From: Lachnospiraceae bacterium
GTDB lineage: Bacteria > Bacillota > Clostridia > Lachnospirales > Lachnospiraceae
Assembly (NCBI GenBank): GCA_014239155.1
Contig: JAAZZQ010000076.1
Coordinates: 1 to 64,000, forward strand
Length of the DNA stretch: 64,000 nucleotides
Direction of reading: 5' to 3'
Shown: positions 46,231-56,347 of the stretch, piece after piece
How positions within the stretch are numbered: the stretch's first letter is position 1
Layout: every line of letters starts with the position of its first letter
Position numbers and translations under genes: made by a program
Notes under the pieces: generated by a model
What the model saw: only the letters and a program-made list of their open reading frames with translations
Database searches by the model: none
What the model was told of the DNA's origin: nothing

Positions 46231-46690
46231 TAAAATAATTCTTATAAAGATGGTTTTTTCTGAAGCTTGGGTATAATGGGAGAGTAAGCTGGTATTGATG
46301 AAAAAATACCAGCTTACTCATATAGCGAGACCGATGTTAAATTTGATTATGCAAGTACAACTATAGCATTTAACACTAAGTACAACAAACTAAAAGTTGG
46401 TATCAGTAGTGGTACAAATAAAGGAAGTGCCCTAGCAAAGTTTTTAGTTTACAAATAGAAACTAGATGGGGCGAATTGGTGGATGAGGCTGCATATTTAA
46501 TGAAAATTCAAATGTTAAATGTAAACGGAAGTTATTATCACAAAATAAAAACATTAGAATAAATTCGTGGTAACAATTGGATACAGAAAAATGCGATTAT
46601 TTTAATAAAATAATCGCATTTATATGAAAATTATGTTAGAATGCTTGGGAGCAGTCAATAATCTAGATGAAACAGGAAAGGAGTCAACGA
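46231..46690. other. Spacer with two strong hairpins and a gene relic
   Basis: GAGTAAGCTGGTATT / AATACCAGCTTACTC (46282-46319) is a near-perfect hairpin. AAATGCGATTATTTT / AAAATAATCGCATTT (46588-46621) is another and looks like a terminator. Between them, the frame from 46321 reads SETDVKFDYASTTIAFNTKY through to VYK-stop (46459), apparently the end of a lost exported protein. Confidence 0.5.
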
Positions 46691-47785
46691 ATGTATATTA
46701 TAAATAGTGCTATTATATTAGTACCTACATTATTTGCTTTATTTGTACATAATTACATTTGTCATGGGAAGATCACGTTTCTTAAGAAACTCTCCTTTTT
46801 CTTTATCTATGGTGTAATCGTAGGTGGATTAATGTATACTATAGCATGGACAAAAGGTATAAAGGGGATAGGCATTGTGTATATGACAGTATCACACAAA
46901 ATAGAGTTTACACTATTTGGATGCGTTATGTCATTTTGTATAGCATTTGCAATATGCCTAGCAGTCGAAAAAGATATAACAAGTCAAAAATTAAAAATGT
47001 ATTTGTTTCGTTTTCAAAGTGATATACGAAAATATTTTCATTATGCAGTATGTTCAGCAAAGGCCGAATTGCGTTCGGAAGTGGCAAATGCTTATTTGGA
47101 CTGGTTATGGTGGCTGATTGAGCCATTTTGCATGATGCTGATATATACATTAATTTTTGGTGTGGTATTTAAGGCATCAGAACAGTTCTTTCCAGTGTTT
47201 ATTTTTTCGGGACTGGCTATGTGGACATTTTTTTCAAGAGGGATAAATGTCAGTGTCAATATTGTAAGAGTTAATAAGGGCATTATTTCTAAAATATACT
47301 TGCCCAAATTTATATTGTATTTTGCGCGAATGTTGGTGAATGGTTTTAAAATGCTTGTATCGTTTGCAATTGTCGTAATTATGATGTTCATATTCCATGT
47401 CCCATTATCGGTGAATGTATTGTATATTATTCCGATTATGATTGTATTTTTCTTATTTACATTTGGATTAGGTACTATTTTGATGCACTTTGGTGTATAT
47501 ATCAATGACTTATCCTATATTGTGGGAATTGTGCTTAGTATGTTAATGTACTTTACAGGAACGTTTTATTCAGTAGGAAACCGGATTCCAGCGCCATTTG
47601 GGGAACTTTTGGAGCAGTTTAACCCTATTGCTTACTGTATTGCGTCTATGAGAAATGCAATATTGTATTGCAAAGCACCACAAATGGATTTGTTGATTAT
47701 GTGGGCAATAGTATCAATCGTATTAGCGGCATTGGGAGTATATACGATTTATCGGAATGAAAACGCTTATGTGAAGGTGATTTAA
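46691..47785 (+). CDS. Polysaccharide/teichoic acid export ABC permease (TagG/Wzm-like)
   Basis: The C-terminal about 260 residues form the ABC2 membrane domain of cell-surface polymer exporters (AYLDWLWWLIEPFCMMLIYT; FSGLAMWTFFSRGINVSVNI; FNPIAYCIASMRNAILY). In front of it are about 100 extra residues with three hydrophobic segments (INSAIILVPTLFALFVHNYI and others), which is not standard for TagG. ATG 46691 follows AGGAAAGGAG; the frame opens at 46667 without a site. Its stop overlaps the ATPase start by one base. It should move the undecaprenyl-linked polymer across the membrane. Confidence 0.9.
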   Translation: MYIINSAIILVPTLFALFVHNYICHGKITFLKKLSFFFIYGVIVGGLMYTIAWTKGIKGIGIVYMTVSHKIEFTLFGCVMSFCIAFAICLAVEKDITSQKLKMYLFRFQSDIRKYFHYAVCSAKAELRSEVANAYLDWLWWLIEPFCMMLIYTLIFGVVFKASEQFFPVFIFSGLAMWTFFSRGINVSVNIVRVNKGIISKIYLPKFILYFARMLVNGFKMLVSFAIVVIMMFIFHVPLSVNVLYIIPIMIVFFLFTFGLGTILMHFGVYINDLSYIVGIVLSMLMYFTGTFYSVGNRIPAPFGELLEQFNPIAYCIASMRNAILYCKAPQMDLLIMWAIVSIVLAALGVYTIYRNENAYVKVI

Positions 47786-48516
47786 TGGAAGATAAAGAAA
47801 TTGTAGTAGAAGCAAAAAATGTATGTATTCATTATAGAATTATGAAAAATATCACAGTTCGTCACAATCTATTTCAAAAACATGCACACCAAGAAGTGTT
47901 TGAGGCAGTAAAAGATGTGTCATTTACGGTAGAAAAAGGCGGGATACTCGGTATCATAGGAAGAAACGGCAGTGGGAAATCCACATTACTGCGCGCAATT
48001 GCAGGTGTATTTTCTCCTAATAGTGGTGCTATTGATTTAAAAGGACATACAGTTTCCTTAATGGCGCTGGGAGTCGGATTTAAGGATAATCTTACAGGAC
48101 GGGACAATATTTCCTTGTCGGGGATGTTGTTAGGATTTAGCGAAAAACAGATACAAAACAAAATGGAAGAAATCATTGATTTTGCAGAGATTGGTGATTT
48201 TATTGACAGACCTGTAAGAACCTATTCCAGTGGCATGCATTCCAAACTGGCATTTGCAATAACGGCTATGCTGGAAACAGATATTATGCTGGTGGATGAG
48301 GTATTGAGCGTTGGAGATGAACGATTTAAAAAGAAAAGTTTGAACAAAATGCAAGAATTGATCAATGATAAAAATAGGACTGTGATTATTGTGTCACATA
48401 GTATTGATACTCTAAAGAATTTTTGTAATAGGGTTATGTGGATTCATGATGGTGAAATGAAGGAGATTGGGGAACCAAAAGAAGTATTGGACCATTATGT
48501 GAAGTTTATGAATTAG
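47785..48516 (+). CDS. Polymer-export ABC ATPase (TagH/Wzt-like)
   Basis: This 243-residue nucleotide-binding subunit partners with the TagG-like permease. It has Walker A GIIGRNGSGKSTLLRAIAG, signature YSSGMHSKLAFAI, and Walker B IMLVDEVLSVGDERF. The opening IRHYR-like stretch and the VSLMALGVGF motif after Walker A are typical of polysaccharide exporters. It lacks the C-terminal carbohydrate-binding extension of Wzt or TagH, so export should not depend on recognising a terminal cap. It is translationally coupled to the permease. Confidence 0.93.
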   Translation: MEDKEIVVEAKNVCIHYRIMKNITVRHNLFQKHAHQEVFEAVKDVSFTVEKGGILGIIGRNGSGKSTLLRAIAGVFSPNSGAIDLKGHTVSLMALGVGFKDNLTGRDNISLSGMLLGFSEKQIQNKMEEIIDFAEIGDFIDRPVRTYSSGMHSKLAFAITAMLETDIMLVDEVLSVGDERFKKKSLNKMQELINDKNRTVIIVSHSIDTLKNFCNRVMWIHDGEMKEIGEPKEVLDHYVKFMN

Positions 48517-48531
48517 TGATAGGATTATTAT

Positions 48532-49731
48532 ATGGGTAATAGAAGACTATGCAAAGTATCGGTGATTGTGCCAGTATATCGTGTGGAACAGTATATAGAT
48601 AGATGTATCAAAAGCTTGTTAAAACAGACACTAGCAGATATTGAAATCCTATGCATTTGTGAAAAAGAGGATAGTTCATATCGAAAATTACTTGATTATG
48701 AAAAAAAAGACAGCAGAGTAACAGTGATAGAAAAGAAAAACACAGGAGTATCGGCAGCTCGAAACGTGGGCATTCAAGCAGCAAGGGGAAGATATATCGC
48801 GTTTGTGGATGCGGATGACTGGATAGAACGATATGCATTGAAACAATTATATTTTACAGCAGAACGATACCAAGCACAGATAGTAGTATATGGGATATGG
48901 CCAACAGTAGAACCAAGTAGTGATAAGAGGGGGATTTTTGATTGTACACCAACACGAAATGTAATATATCAGGGCAATGGAATGAAGGCGTTGTTTTATG
49001 AACATGGGAGTAAGCCATATGTAATAAATAAGTTTTATCAAACCAAATTTTTGCATAATAACAACATATTGTTTGATGAGTCTATAGATATTGGTGAAGA
49101 TCAGTTACTACAATTTCAGACATTTGCTAAGGCAGAGTGTATTTGTTTTGTCAAAGACAAGCTTTATCATTATGAAATTAGTAGAAAAGAGTCTGCAATG
49201 AATATGAGTCAGAAAAAGCGGATTCTGTCAGAAAAGAATTTTCAGCTATTACAAATTATAATGAAGCAAAAAAAAGAAAAGTATGCTGAAAAATATAATA
49301 AGGAATATTTAGCATGGATACTTCAAGATTATGGATGGATAGTAAATCAAAAAGCGTCATTTATTACAAAAAGTACAAATCAAAAGATAATTGAAATACA
49401 AAGTTATTTGCAGAATATGTCTGTTGATAAATACATTGGCGCATTACCAAAGGAGTACCAAGTGCTATGTGAACGTTTTTTGAATTACCAAGGTTCCCTC
49501 AATGCAGATAAATATATTAGATTGCCTTATAAAGAATATAATGTATACTTAGCTAAACAAACGATAGGGATATATCACAAGATACCTGCTTTGAAAAAGC
49601 ATTTTTCTTTATTGTGGCGGATTTACGAAATTTTTGTATTTCATGAAATCCGGCATTGGATAATCACTATACCGATTCGAATGGTACAAAGATATAAGAT
49701 ACGCAAAGCAAGAAGAACTTATTCATGCTAA
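48532..49731 (+). CDS. GT2 glycosyltransferase
   Basis: A 399-residue cytoplasmic transferase with a GT-A domain over the first about 230 residues (KVSVIVPVYRVEQYIDRCI; GVSAARNVGIQAARGRYIA; VDADDWIER with the metal site; later DIGEDQLLQ). The C-terminal about 170 residues are helical and basic, without a known domain. It follows the exporter by 15 bases. It most likely adds a sugar to the polymer repeat or linkage unit. The donor cannot be read from sequence. Confidence 0.88.
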   Translation: MGNRRLCKVSVIVPVYRVEQYIDRCIKSLLKQTLADIEILCICEKEDSSYRKLLDYEKKDSRVTVIEKKNTGVSAARNVGIQAARGRYIAFVDADDWIERYALKQLYFTAERYQAQIVVYGIWPTVEPSSDKRGIFDCTPTRNVIYQGNGMKALFYEHGSKPYVINKFYQTKFLHNNNILFDESIDIGEDQLLQFQTFAKAECICFVKDKLYHYEISRKESAMNMSQKKRILSEKNFQLLQIIMKQKKEKYAEKYNKEYLAWILQDYGWIVNQKASFITKSTNQKIIEIQSYLQNMSVDKYIGALPKEYQVLCERFLNYQGSLNADKYIRLPYKEYNVYLAKQTIGIYHKIPALKKHFSLLWRIYEIFVFHEIRHWIITIPIRMVQRYKIRKARRTYSC

Positions 49732-49753
49732 TATTGCTAGCAAGAGGATTGTT

Positions 49754-52381
49754 ATGAAAGATTTAAGACAATATAAAGTATCTGTTGTCACAGCAGTATA
49801 CAATGTGGCAGAATATTTAGAAGAAATGATACAAAGTATTCTTAAGCAGACCATTGGAATGAAAAATATACAACTTATATTGATAGATGATGGTTCGCAG
49901 GATAGTTCGGGAGAAATTTGTGATAAATATGTTGCACAGTATCCAGAGAATATAAAAGTAATTCACAAGGGTAATGGAGGGGTTTCTTCAGCGAGAAATG
50001 AAGGGTTAAAATATGTTAAGGGGAAATATATTAACTTTACAGATGCAGATGATATGCTAGAAAAGAATGCATTGGAAGAAATGTATCAATATCTGGAAAA
50101 GAATAGGAATAAAATAGATATTGTTGCGATACCAATGAAATATTATGGCAGTAATGGGACACATCCCTTGAACTATAAATTTAAACAGACAAGAATTGTT
50201 GATTTGGAAAAACAGTATGATTATATACAACTATCATTAAGTGCTACATTAATAAAAAGTGAATGTTTTAAAAATCGGCATTTTGACATAAAATTATCTT
50301 ACGCGGAAGATGCGCAGCTTGTAATAGATATATTGTTGGATAAGATGCGATATGGAATTGTATGTGAAACAAGTTATTTATATAGAAAGCGTGATACAGA
50401 AGATTCGGCGGTTGATTTGGGAAGAAGTAAATTTAATTACTACCTTCCGTATATTAAAAATTTTATACTACAATCTATTCTAAATTCAAATAACAAAAAA
50501 AAATGCATTCCGCAGTTTGTCCAATATACATGCATGTATGACTTACAATGGCGTTTCAACAATTGTCCAATTGTTGAAAAAGGTGTATTAAACAACAAAG
50601 AAGAACAGCAATATAAAAGGTTAATTATAAAAGCACTGCATTACATAAATAATAAGATAATTTGGCAACAAAGATATATTGATAACCGATGTAAATTGGA
50701 AATTTTGTCATTGAAAAACGGATATCATGATTCAAATATGAGATTATTTTGTGAATTTATAGAATTTACACCACGATATATTATTATAGAAGGAACGATA
50801 AAATCTGATATTGAAATAGCAGAATCAGAGATTGTATTAAAAGCTGTGGGATTAAATACATCCATTGTTGAATATGAGGCTGAATTGAAGAATCAAGAAA
50901 TAGAAGGATATTTGGAAGATGAAAAAGTAGTAAACTTTCGATTCCATATAAAGCGTAGTGAATTACCTAATAAAATAAAATTTCAGTTTTTCCGTTATAG
51001 CCAAGAAGGTGAAATTGCAATCAAATATATTTGGTTTGGAAAATTTTTCCCATTAACCAATCAGTTAAAAAGTAGTTACCTATATGAAGATGGAATGCTA
51101 TTGACATATTCCCAAAATATGTTGTGCTTATCAAGGGTAATTGATAAGAATATTATAAAAAAATATGAAAGAAGATTTCAAAGAGAAATGCTGTCCCAAA
51201 AGGATAGGAAAGTGTATCGTGGTTGGATTGCACGAAAGATATATATGATGTTAAAACCATTGAAACGAAAAGAGTTATGGCTAATTAGTGATAGGTTGAC
51301 AAAAGCAGATGACAATGGCGAAGCGTTTTTTACGTATATGAATACAATTGAAAACAATTCCAATATCGATACGTATTTTGTGTTAGAGAAAAATTCAAAG
51401 GATTATAGGCGGTTAAGTAAAATTGGCAAAGTAGTGCCATATCATTCTACGAAACATAAAGTATTATCACTTTTATGTGATAAAAAAATATCATCACAAG
51501 CAGACGAGTATGTATATAATCGTTTCTTTGATTTATCATATTTGTTCGGGGACATACAACACCAACAGAAGTTTGTGTTTTTGCAGCATGGAATAACAAA
51601 AGATGATTCCAGCAAATGGCTAAAAAAAACAGATGCCAATATTAGTTTGTTTATAACAGCAACCAATATGGAATACCAGTCAATTTTTCAGTATCCATAT
51701 GGCTATACGGAAAAACAGGTAAAATGCACAGGATTTCCACGTTATGATTATCTATATCAAAATAAAAAAGAAAAGAATATCATTACTTTTATGCCAACAT
51801 GGCGGCTTTATCTAACATGTGATTTTAATGATCATACAGATTCGCGAACATTGGTCAAAGGATTTGAAAATAGTTCTTATTGTGAAATGTACCGTCAGGT
51901 GCTGTCAGACAATAAATTGTTTCAGGCAGCAAAAAAGTTTGGTTGTCAAATAAAACTGATGCTGCATCCGGCTATGCCAAGAGAATGTATACAATATTTT
52001 CATTGTAATAAGCAACTAGAAATATTGGACAAGAACACACGATATAGAGATTTATATGCAGATTCAAAATTGATTATTACCGATTATTCATCGGCTGTTT
52101 TTGACTTTGCATATCTAAAAAAACCGGTGATTTATTTTCAACAGGATGCAGAGGAGTTTTTTTCAGGTAATCATGTGTATTGTAAAGGATATTTTGATTA
52201 TGAAAAAGATGGTTTTGGAGAAGTAGAGTATACAGCAGAAACATTAGTGAATCGTATTATTGAATATATGGAAAATAGATGTCAGTTAAAAGATGTTTAT
52301 CGAAAACGGATTGAAAAAACATTTCCTTATTGTGACAAAGGAAACTGTAGGAGAGTGTATGAGGAAATTAGAAAGTTATGA
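49754..52381 (+). CDS. GT2 - TagF-like fusion (glycosyltransferase plus alditol-phosphate transferase)
   Basis: Residues about 1-240 form a GT2 domain (KVSVVTAVYNVAEYLEEMI; GVSSARNEGLKYVKGKYINF; TDADDMLEK; SYAEDAQLV). A middle part of about 250 residues includes a strand-rich stretch. Residues about 510-870 form a CDP-glycerol/ribitol phosphotransferase domain with VFLQHGITKDDSSKWL, ITFMPTWR, and LIITDYSSAVFDFAYLKKPV. It also has the YFDYEKDGFGEVEY loop. One polypeptide could thus alternate sugar and alditol-phosphate addition, as in some capsule and teichoic acid polymerases. AGAGGA precedes ATG 49754. Confidence 0.87.
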   Translation: MKDLRQYKVSVVTAVYNVAEYLEEMIQSILKQTIGMKNIQLILIDDGSQDSSGEICDKYVAQYPENIKVIHKGNGGVSSARNEGLKYVKGKYINFTDADDMLEKNALEEMYQYLEKNRNKIDIVAIPMKYYGSNGTHPLNYKFKQTRIVDLEKQYDYIQLSLSATLIKSECFKNRHFDIKLSYAEDAQLVIDILLDKMRYGIVCETSYLYRKRDTEDSAVDLGRSKFNYYLPYIKNFILQSILNSNNKKKCIPQFVQYTCMYDLQWRFNNCPIVEKGVLNNKEEQQYKRLIIKALHYINNKIIWQQRYIDNRCKLEILSLKNGYHDSNMRLFCEFIEFTPRYIIIEGTIKSDIEIAESEIVLKAVGLNTSIVEYEAELKNQEIEGYLEDEKVVNFRFHIKRSELPNKIKFQFFRYSQEGEIAIKYIWFGKFFPLTNQLKSSYLYEDGMLLTYSQNMLCLSRVIDKNIIKKYERRFQREMLSQKDRKVYRGWIARKIYMMLKPLKRKELWLISDRLTKADDNGEAFFTYMNTIENNSNIDTYFVLEKNSKDYRRLSKIGKVVPYHSTKHKVLSLLCDKKISSQADEYVYNRFFDLSYLFGDIQHQQKFVFLQHGITKDDSSKWLKKTDANISLFITATNMEYQSIFQYPYGYTEKQVKCTGFPRYDYLYQNKKEKNIITFMPTWRLYLTCDFNDHTDSRTLVKGFENSSYCEMYRQVLSDNKLFQAAKKFGCQIKLMLHPAMPRECIQYFHCNKQLEILDKNTRYRDLYADSKLIITDYSSAVFDFAYLKKPVIYFQQDAEEFFSGNHVYCKGYFDYEKDGFGEVEYTAETLVNRIIEYMENRCQLKDVYRKRIEKTFPYCDKGNCRRVYEEIRKL

Positions 52382-52568
52382 TGTTTTTAGGATCGGGAAG
52401 ACAGAAATTGTATCACTTTAACTCGGAGATATAGAGTATGTGTGTGGTGTCATTTAATGTTCCAGAGGAATATTGTTAGAATTTCTTGAGAAAAAAGACG
52501 ATTTTGCAAAATATGTGAAAAAGTTGACGGCTACAGATTTGTATAAGAATAGGAAGGTGTTATTATAG

Positions 52569-53420
52569 AAAGCACACTACGAGAGAATCAGCAGTTGATT
52601 TGGGTAGAACTAGATCAAGTTATTATATTCCAGTTATGGAAAGGTTTATATTATATTCTTTAAAGAATGCAAAAGCTAACAAAGGTTATATTCCTAAGTT
52701 TGTACAATACTCATGAATGTACGAATTGCAATGGCGTTTAGGTGTAAATATATCAGTAGAGGATGGGGTTTTAAGAAAAGATGAAATACTAAAATATAAA
52801 GAATTAATTATGAAGGCATTACAATCAATAGATAATAAAATAATTATTGAACAGAAAAACCTTTTAAGTAATTATAAAACAGCAATTTTATTGTTAAAGC
52901 AAGAAAATATAGGAAAAAAGAAAATAGTATTTTATCCAGATGATGTAAGAATTATAATAGGCGACTATTACAATTCGGCTGATACAAGTGCATATGAAAG
53001 TAAATATGAGCTGATTTCCATTTTGGCAAATGAAATAATAAGTGAAGGATATGTTAGATACTTTTCAGAGTTTGATAATATAGAGGTTATTTTAAGGTCA
53101 CAAGAAGATAATACAATTATAGAATTTCGTGCAGAAATTTTTTGTATGAAAGAACATTATTCGTTTTGTATGGATGAAGTAATTACAAAGGCGAAAAGTT
53201 TTCGTTTTTATATAAATAGAGTTGAGTTATATGATGGAATTAGATTACAATTGAGTTGAGAAGATATAAAATATTGACTCTTTTATGTGACAAAATAATA
53301 TCATCACAAGAAGATGAGATTATTTTTGATTGTTTCCAGACAAGTCATATTTGTATAAGGATATATTATATCGGCAAAGAAGGTGTTTTTTGTCAACAGA
53401 TATTGTTCAAGGCGATATAA
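52569..53420 (+). pseudogene. Decayed paralogue of the GT2-TagF fusion gene
   Basis: Translated pieces align with the gene just upstream: ESAVDLGRTRSSYYIPVMER, YIPKFVQYS, a TGA, then MYELQWRLGVNISVEDGVLR continuing to 53257. After another stop, LLCDKIISSQEDEIIFDCF and LYKDILYRQRR match the start of the TagF-like domain. The GT2 front and most of the TagF domain have been lost. The 180-codon open frame from 52717 is a part of this relic and not an intact gene. Confidence 0.82.
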
Positions 53421-53514
53421 ACGAATGGTATGGGTATATTAAAAAGCTATAGGATTTTGATATTCCCAAAAAGAAGTACCTTTTTATTTGGGTAAAATGA
53501 GGGAGAAGGAGAAT

Positions 53515-56337
53515 ATGGGAGTACACGATATAAAAGTTTCAATTATTCTACCAGTATACAATGTAGAAAAATATTTAGTTCAAACGCTAGAATCATTTAA
53601 AACACAAACTTTGGATGAATTTGAGGTAATAATGATTGATGATGGAAGTATAGATTCATCAGCCGAAATAATGGCAAAATATGCAGCAGAAGACGAGCGG
53701 TTTAAATGTTTTTTTCAAGAAAATAAAGGGGTGTCAGAAACAAGAAATCGAGGAATAAAACTTGCCAAAGGTGAGTATATAGCATTCTATGATTCTGATG
53801 ATTGGATTCGACCAACGGTTTTGGAGAAAATGTTTGGTGTGGCTAAAATGCAAAAAGCTGATATTGTTGTTGGAAGAATGCGTGAGTTTAGTGTAGCTGG
53901 TGAAAGCATTTATAGACAAACCAAAACATTAGCAAAAAAGAAGGAAATATCAAAATTTGATTATGATTTAATTTGGAGTATTATGTTGGGTAATAAACTA
54001 TTTAGAAAACAGTTTGTTATCGATAGTGAGGTTTGGTTTGAAAAAATCGCATATTCTGAAGATGGATTGTTTGTGATGCAGTGTGTTTCTAAGGCACAGA
54101 AAATAGTAGGATGCACTATTGTGGCATATGAATACAGAAAACGTTCCTTATGGGCGGGCAAGAGTGTTACACAACAAACTAACGAGAAATTATTTAATGA
54201 TTTTATTTATGCCCATGAAAGTATAATCAAAGTAATGGATAAATGTTTTGATAATGAAATGGAGCAATATGCAGATAATGGTGCTTCGGAAGCATCAATA
54301 AATGAATTAAGAATATTAAAGATAAAGTATATGGCAGAACTGTATTATAAGCTTGAAACAAGCATAATAAATGCTTTCTACAGGCAACTATGGCAGACAG
54401 ATGAGGATACAGAAAAGAGTATTATTGAGAAGTTTGAAGAGTATAAAGGTAAAGTATTTGATAACAAGTTGAATAATCTAATTAAGAATAATAAAGATTT
54501 GACAATAAAGGAAGGTTTATTGTCAAAAGAACAGATCACAGAGTTTCCTGCTGTTACGATTGCAGTAACAAATAATGTGTCAATAGAGTATATTAATAAT
54601 GTCTTATATTCGGTTTATAATCAGACTTTTGTTTCGTTTGAGGTTTTGGTGCAAAAGGATTTAGAACAATATGTAGATGAGTCCTATAAGAATAAGCCTA
54701 ATTTTAGATTTATTGATGCACATTCAATAGCAGAGTATAAGAATATAGTTTTGAAGTATGCAAGAAGTAATTTGATCAATATAATTGATGAGAACATATT
54801 ACTTCGGGAAAATACATTAAAAAATATGTATTTTTCTTGTAGTGGTACGAATTGCGGATTTGTAACAGTACCAATACGAGAAGTGAATGATGAGTATGCA
54901 TCATTTATGGAGTGTAATACTGTATTATACACTGGAAAGTATATAAATAAAAAACTTCCATTTAATATAAGTATGCTTGATAATATACTCGGAAATAAAA
55001 TGTTAATAATTTCTCAATTAAACGAAAAGGGATTTTATTTTACAGATAATGTCGTTTCGGATATAAAATGGTTATATGACAATTTGGTATGCAGAAAAAG
55101 AGCAGACTTATGTGTGTTTTCATATTTTAATGAGAAGTTTTTGTTGGAACGTGTAGGGAAGACACTTCCGCGGATATCGTACAAATTTGTCAAAAAGTTT
55201 GAGCTGTTACGGAACAAAAATAATAGAAAAAGATATAAACAGATTGGAAAACTCAAAGCTTCGCAAATAGGCAGAAAGTTGAGGGATGTGATACAAACAC
55301 ATTGTATTATAAAAAACAGAGTATTGTTTTATACACAGAGAAGTAATAAGATCCTATTGGAAAACAGCAAAGTTGTTTATGATGCCTTGGATTGCAAGAA
55401 GGTGGTGTTTGCGAGAATGGGAAGACTTAAAAAACTGGAGCAGTGGAGGCTAAAGTATTATTTATTTACGAGTAAGGTCGTTGTAACGGACGATTATTGT
55501 GATTATCTTCAAAGAGTAGAATTAAAACCAGAACAGAAGCTTATTCAAATATGGCATGCGTGTGGGGCATTTAAAAAATTCGGACTGGATTATCTTTTTA
55601 ATGACAGGCAGAAAGAAAAAGCTATACATAGGCAATATGATGTGGTTTGTGTAAGCTCTGAAAATATTCGCTCGGATTATGCAGGGGCGTTTGGAATTGG
55701 AATAGATAAAATACGAGCATTAGGTGTACCAAGGACAGATATGTTTTATGATAATAGTGTTATAGAGGAAACAAAAAAACGTTTTTTTGCAGAGCATCCT
55801 GAATATCAAAATAAGAAAATTGTGTTATATTGTCCGACTTTTAGGGAGAAAAATGGGAAGAAAATTGCAAATGATCCAAAGATTGACTGGGAGATATTTT
55901 CAGAAACATTACCACAGGGGGTGGTAATGCTTATTAAGAATCATCCTAGAGTGACAAAGGATTTGCTTGGTGGAAAGGAATACCCAAATATTTCGAATAT
56001 ATCTGAGAGTACAAATGCTCTCATATTAGTGACGGATATAATGATAACAGATTATTCATCAGTAATATTTGAATGTTGTATTATAAATAAACCAATCATA
56101 TTTTATTGTCCTGATTATGATGAGTATGAAAGGGACTTTTATCTTGAATTCCCAGAAGATACATATGGAGATTTTACTGTCAATCAAGAAGAACTTTGTG
56201 AGTCTATTTTAAGAAATCTTAAGGAACCAAATTTTGAAAAGCTGGCAGAATTTAAAGAAAAATACATGGGAGCGTGTGATGGGCATTCTACGGAACGTAT
56301 TGTAGATGTAATAAAAGAGTTTGTAAATGAAAGGTAG
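53515..56337 (+). CDS. Tandem GT2 - degenerate GT2 - TagF-like protein
   Basis: A 940-residue protein. Residues about 1-240 form a GT2 domain (KVSIILPVYNVEKYLVQTL; GVSETRNRGIKLAKGEYIAF; YDSDDWIRP; AYSEDGLFV). Residues about 340-500 look like a second, worn GT-A fold (AVTIAVTNNVSIEYINNVL; IDENILLRENTLKNM) without a clear metal motif. Residues about 590-935 form the TagF-like domain with LIQIWHACGAFKKFGLDY, VLYCPTFREKNGKK, VVMLIKNHPRV and DIMITDYSSVIFECCIINKP. The TagF part differs from that of the neighbouring 875-residue protein. I use ATG 53515; upstream in-frame codons lack a site. Confidence 0.87.
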   Translation: MGVHDIKVSIILPVYNVEKYLVQTLESFKTQTLDEFEVIMIDDGSIDSSAEIMAKYAAEDERFKCFFQENKGVSETRNRGIKLAKGEYIAFYDSDDWIRPTVLEKMFGVAKMQKADIVVGRMREFSVAGESIYRQTKTLAKKKEISKFDYDLIWSIMLGNKLFRKQFVIDSEVWFEKIAYSEDGLFVMQCVSKAQKIVGCTIVAYEYRKRSLWAGKSVTQQTNEKLFNDFIYAHESIIKVMDKCFDNEMEQYADNGASEASINELRILKIKYMAELYYKLETSIINAFYRQLWQTDEDTEKSIIEKFEEYKGKVFDNKLNNLIKNNKDLTIKEGLLSKEQITEFPAVTIAVTNNVSIEYINNVLYSVYNQTFVSFEVLVQKDLEQYVDESYKNKPNFRFIDAHSIAEYKNIVLKYARSNLINIIDENILLRENTLKNMYFSCSGTNCGFVTVPIREVNDEYASFMECNTVLYTGKYINKKLPFNISMLDNILGNKMLIISQLNEKGFYFTDNVVSDIKWLYDNLVCRKRADLCVFSYFNEKFLLERVGKTLPRISYKFVKKFELLRNKNNRKRYKQIGKLKASQIGRKLRDVIQTHCIIKNRVLFYTQRSNKILLENSKVVYDALDCKKVVFARMGRLKKLEQWRLKYYLFTSKVVVTDDYCDYLQRVELKPEQKLIQIWHACGAFKKFGLDYLFNDRQKEKAIHRQYDVVCVSSENIRSDYAGAFGIGIDKIRALGVPRTDMFYDNSVIEETKKRFFAEHPEYQNKKIVLYCPTFREKNGKKIANDPKIDWEIFSETLPQGVVMLIKNHPRVTKDLLGGKEYPNISNISESTNALILVTDIMITDYSSVIFECCIINKPIIFYCPDYDEYERDFYLEFPEDTYGDFTVNQEELCESILRNLKEPNFEKLAEFKEKYMGACDGHSTERIVDVIKEFVNER

Positions 56338-56347
56338 GTAAAGTAAA

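Noticed and set aside
52717-53259. A 180-codon open frame that could be called a gene
   Set aside because: Its sequence matches the middle of the upstream GT2-TagF protein, it begins straight after an in-frame stop, and the flanking pieces of the same gene are broken. It is part of a pseudogene.
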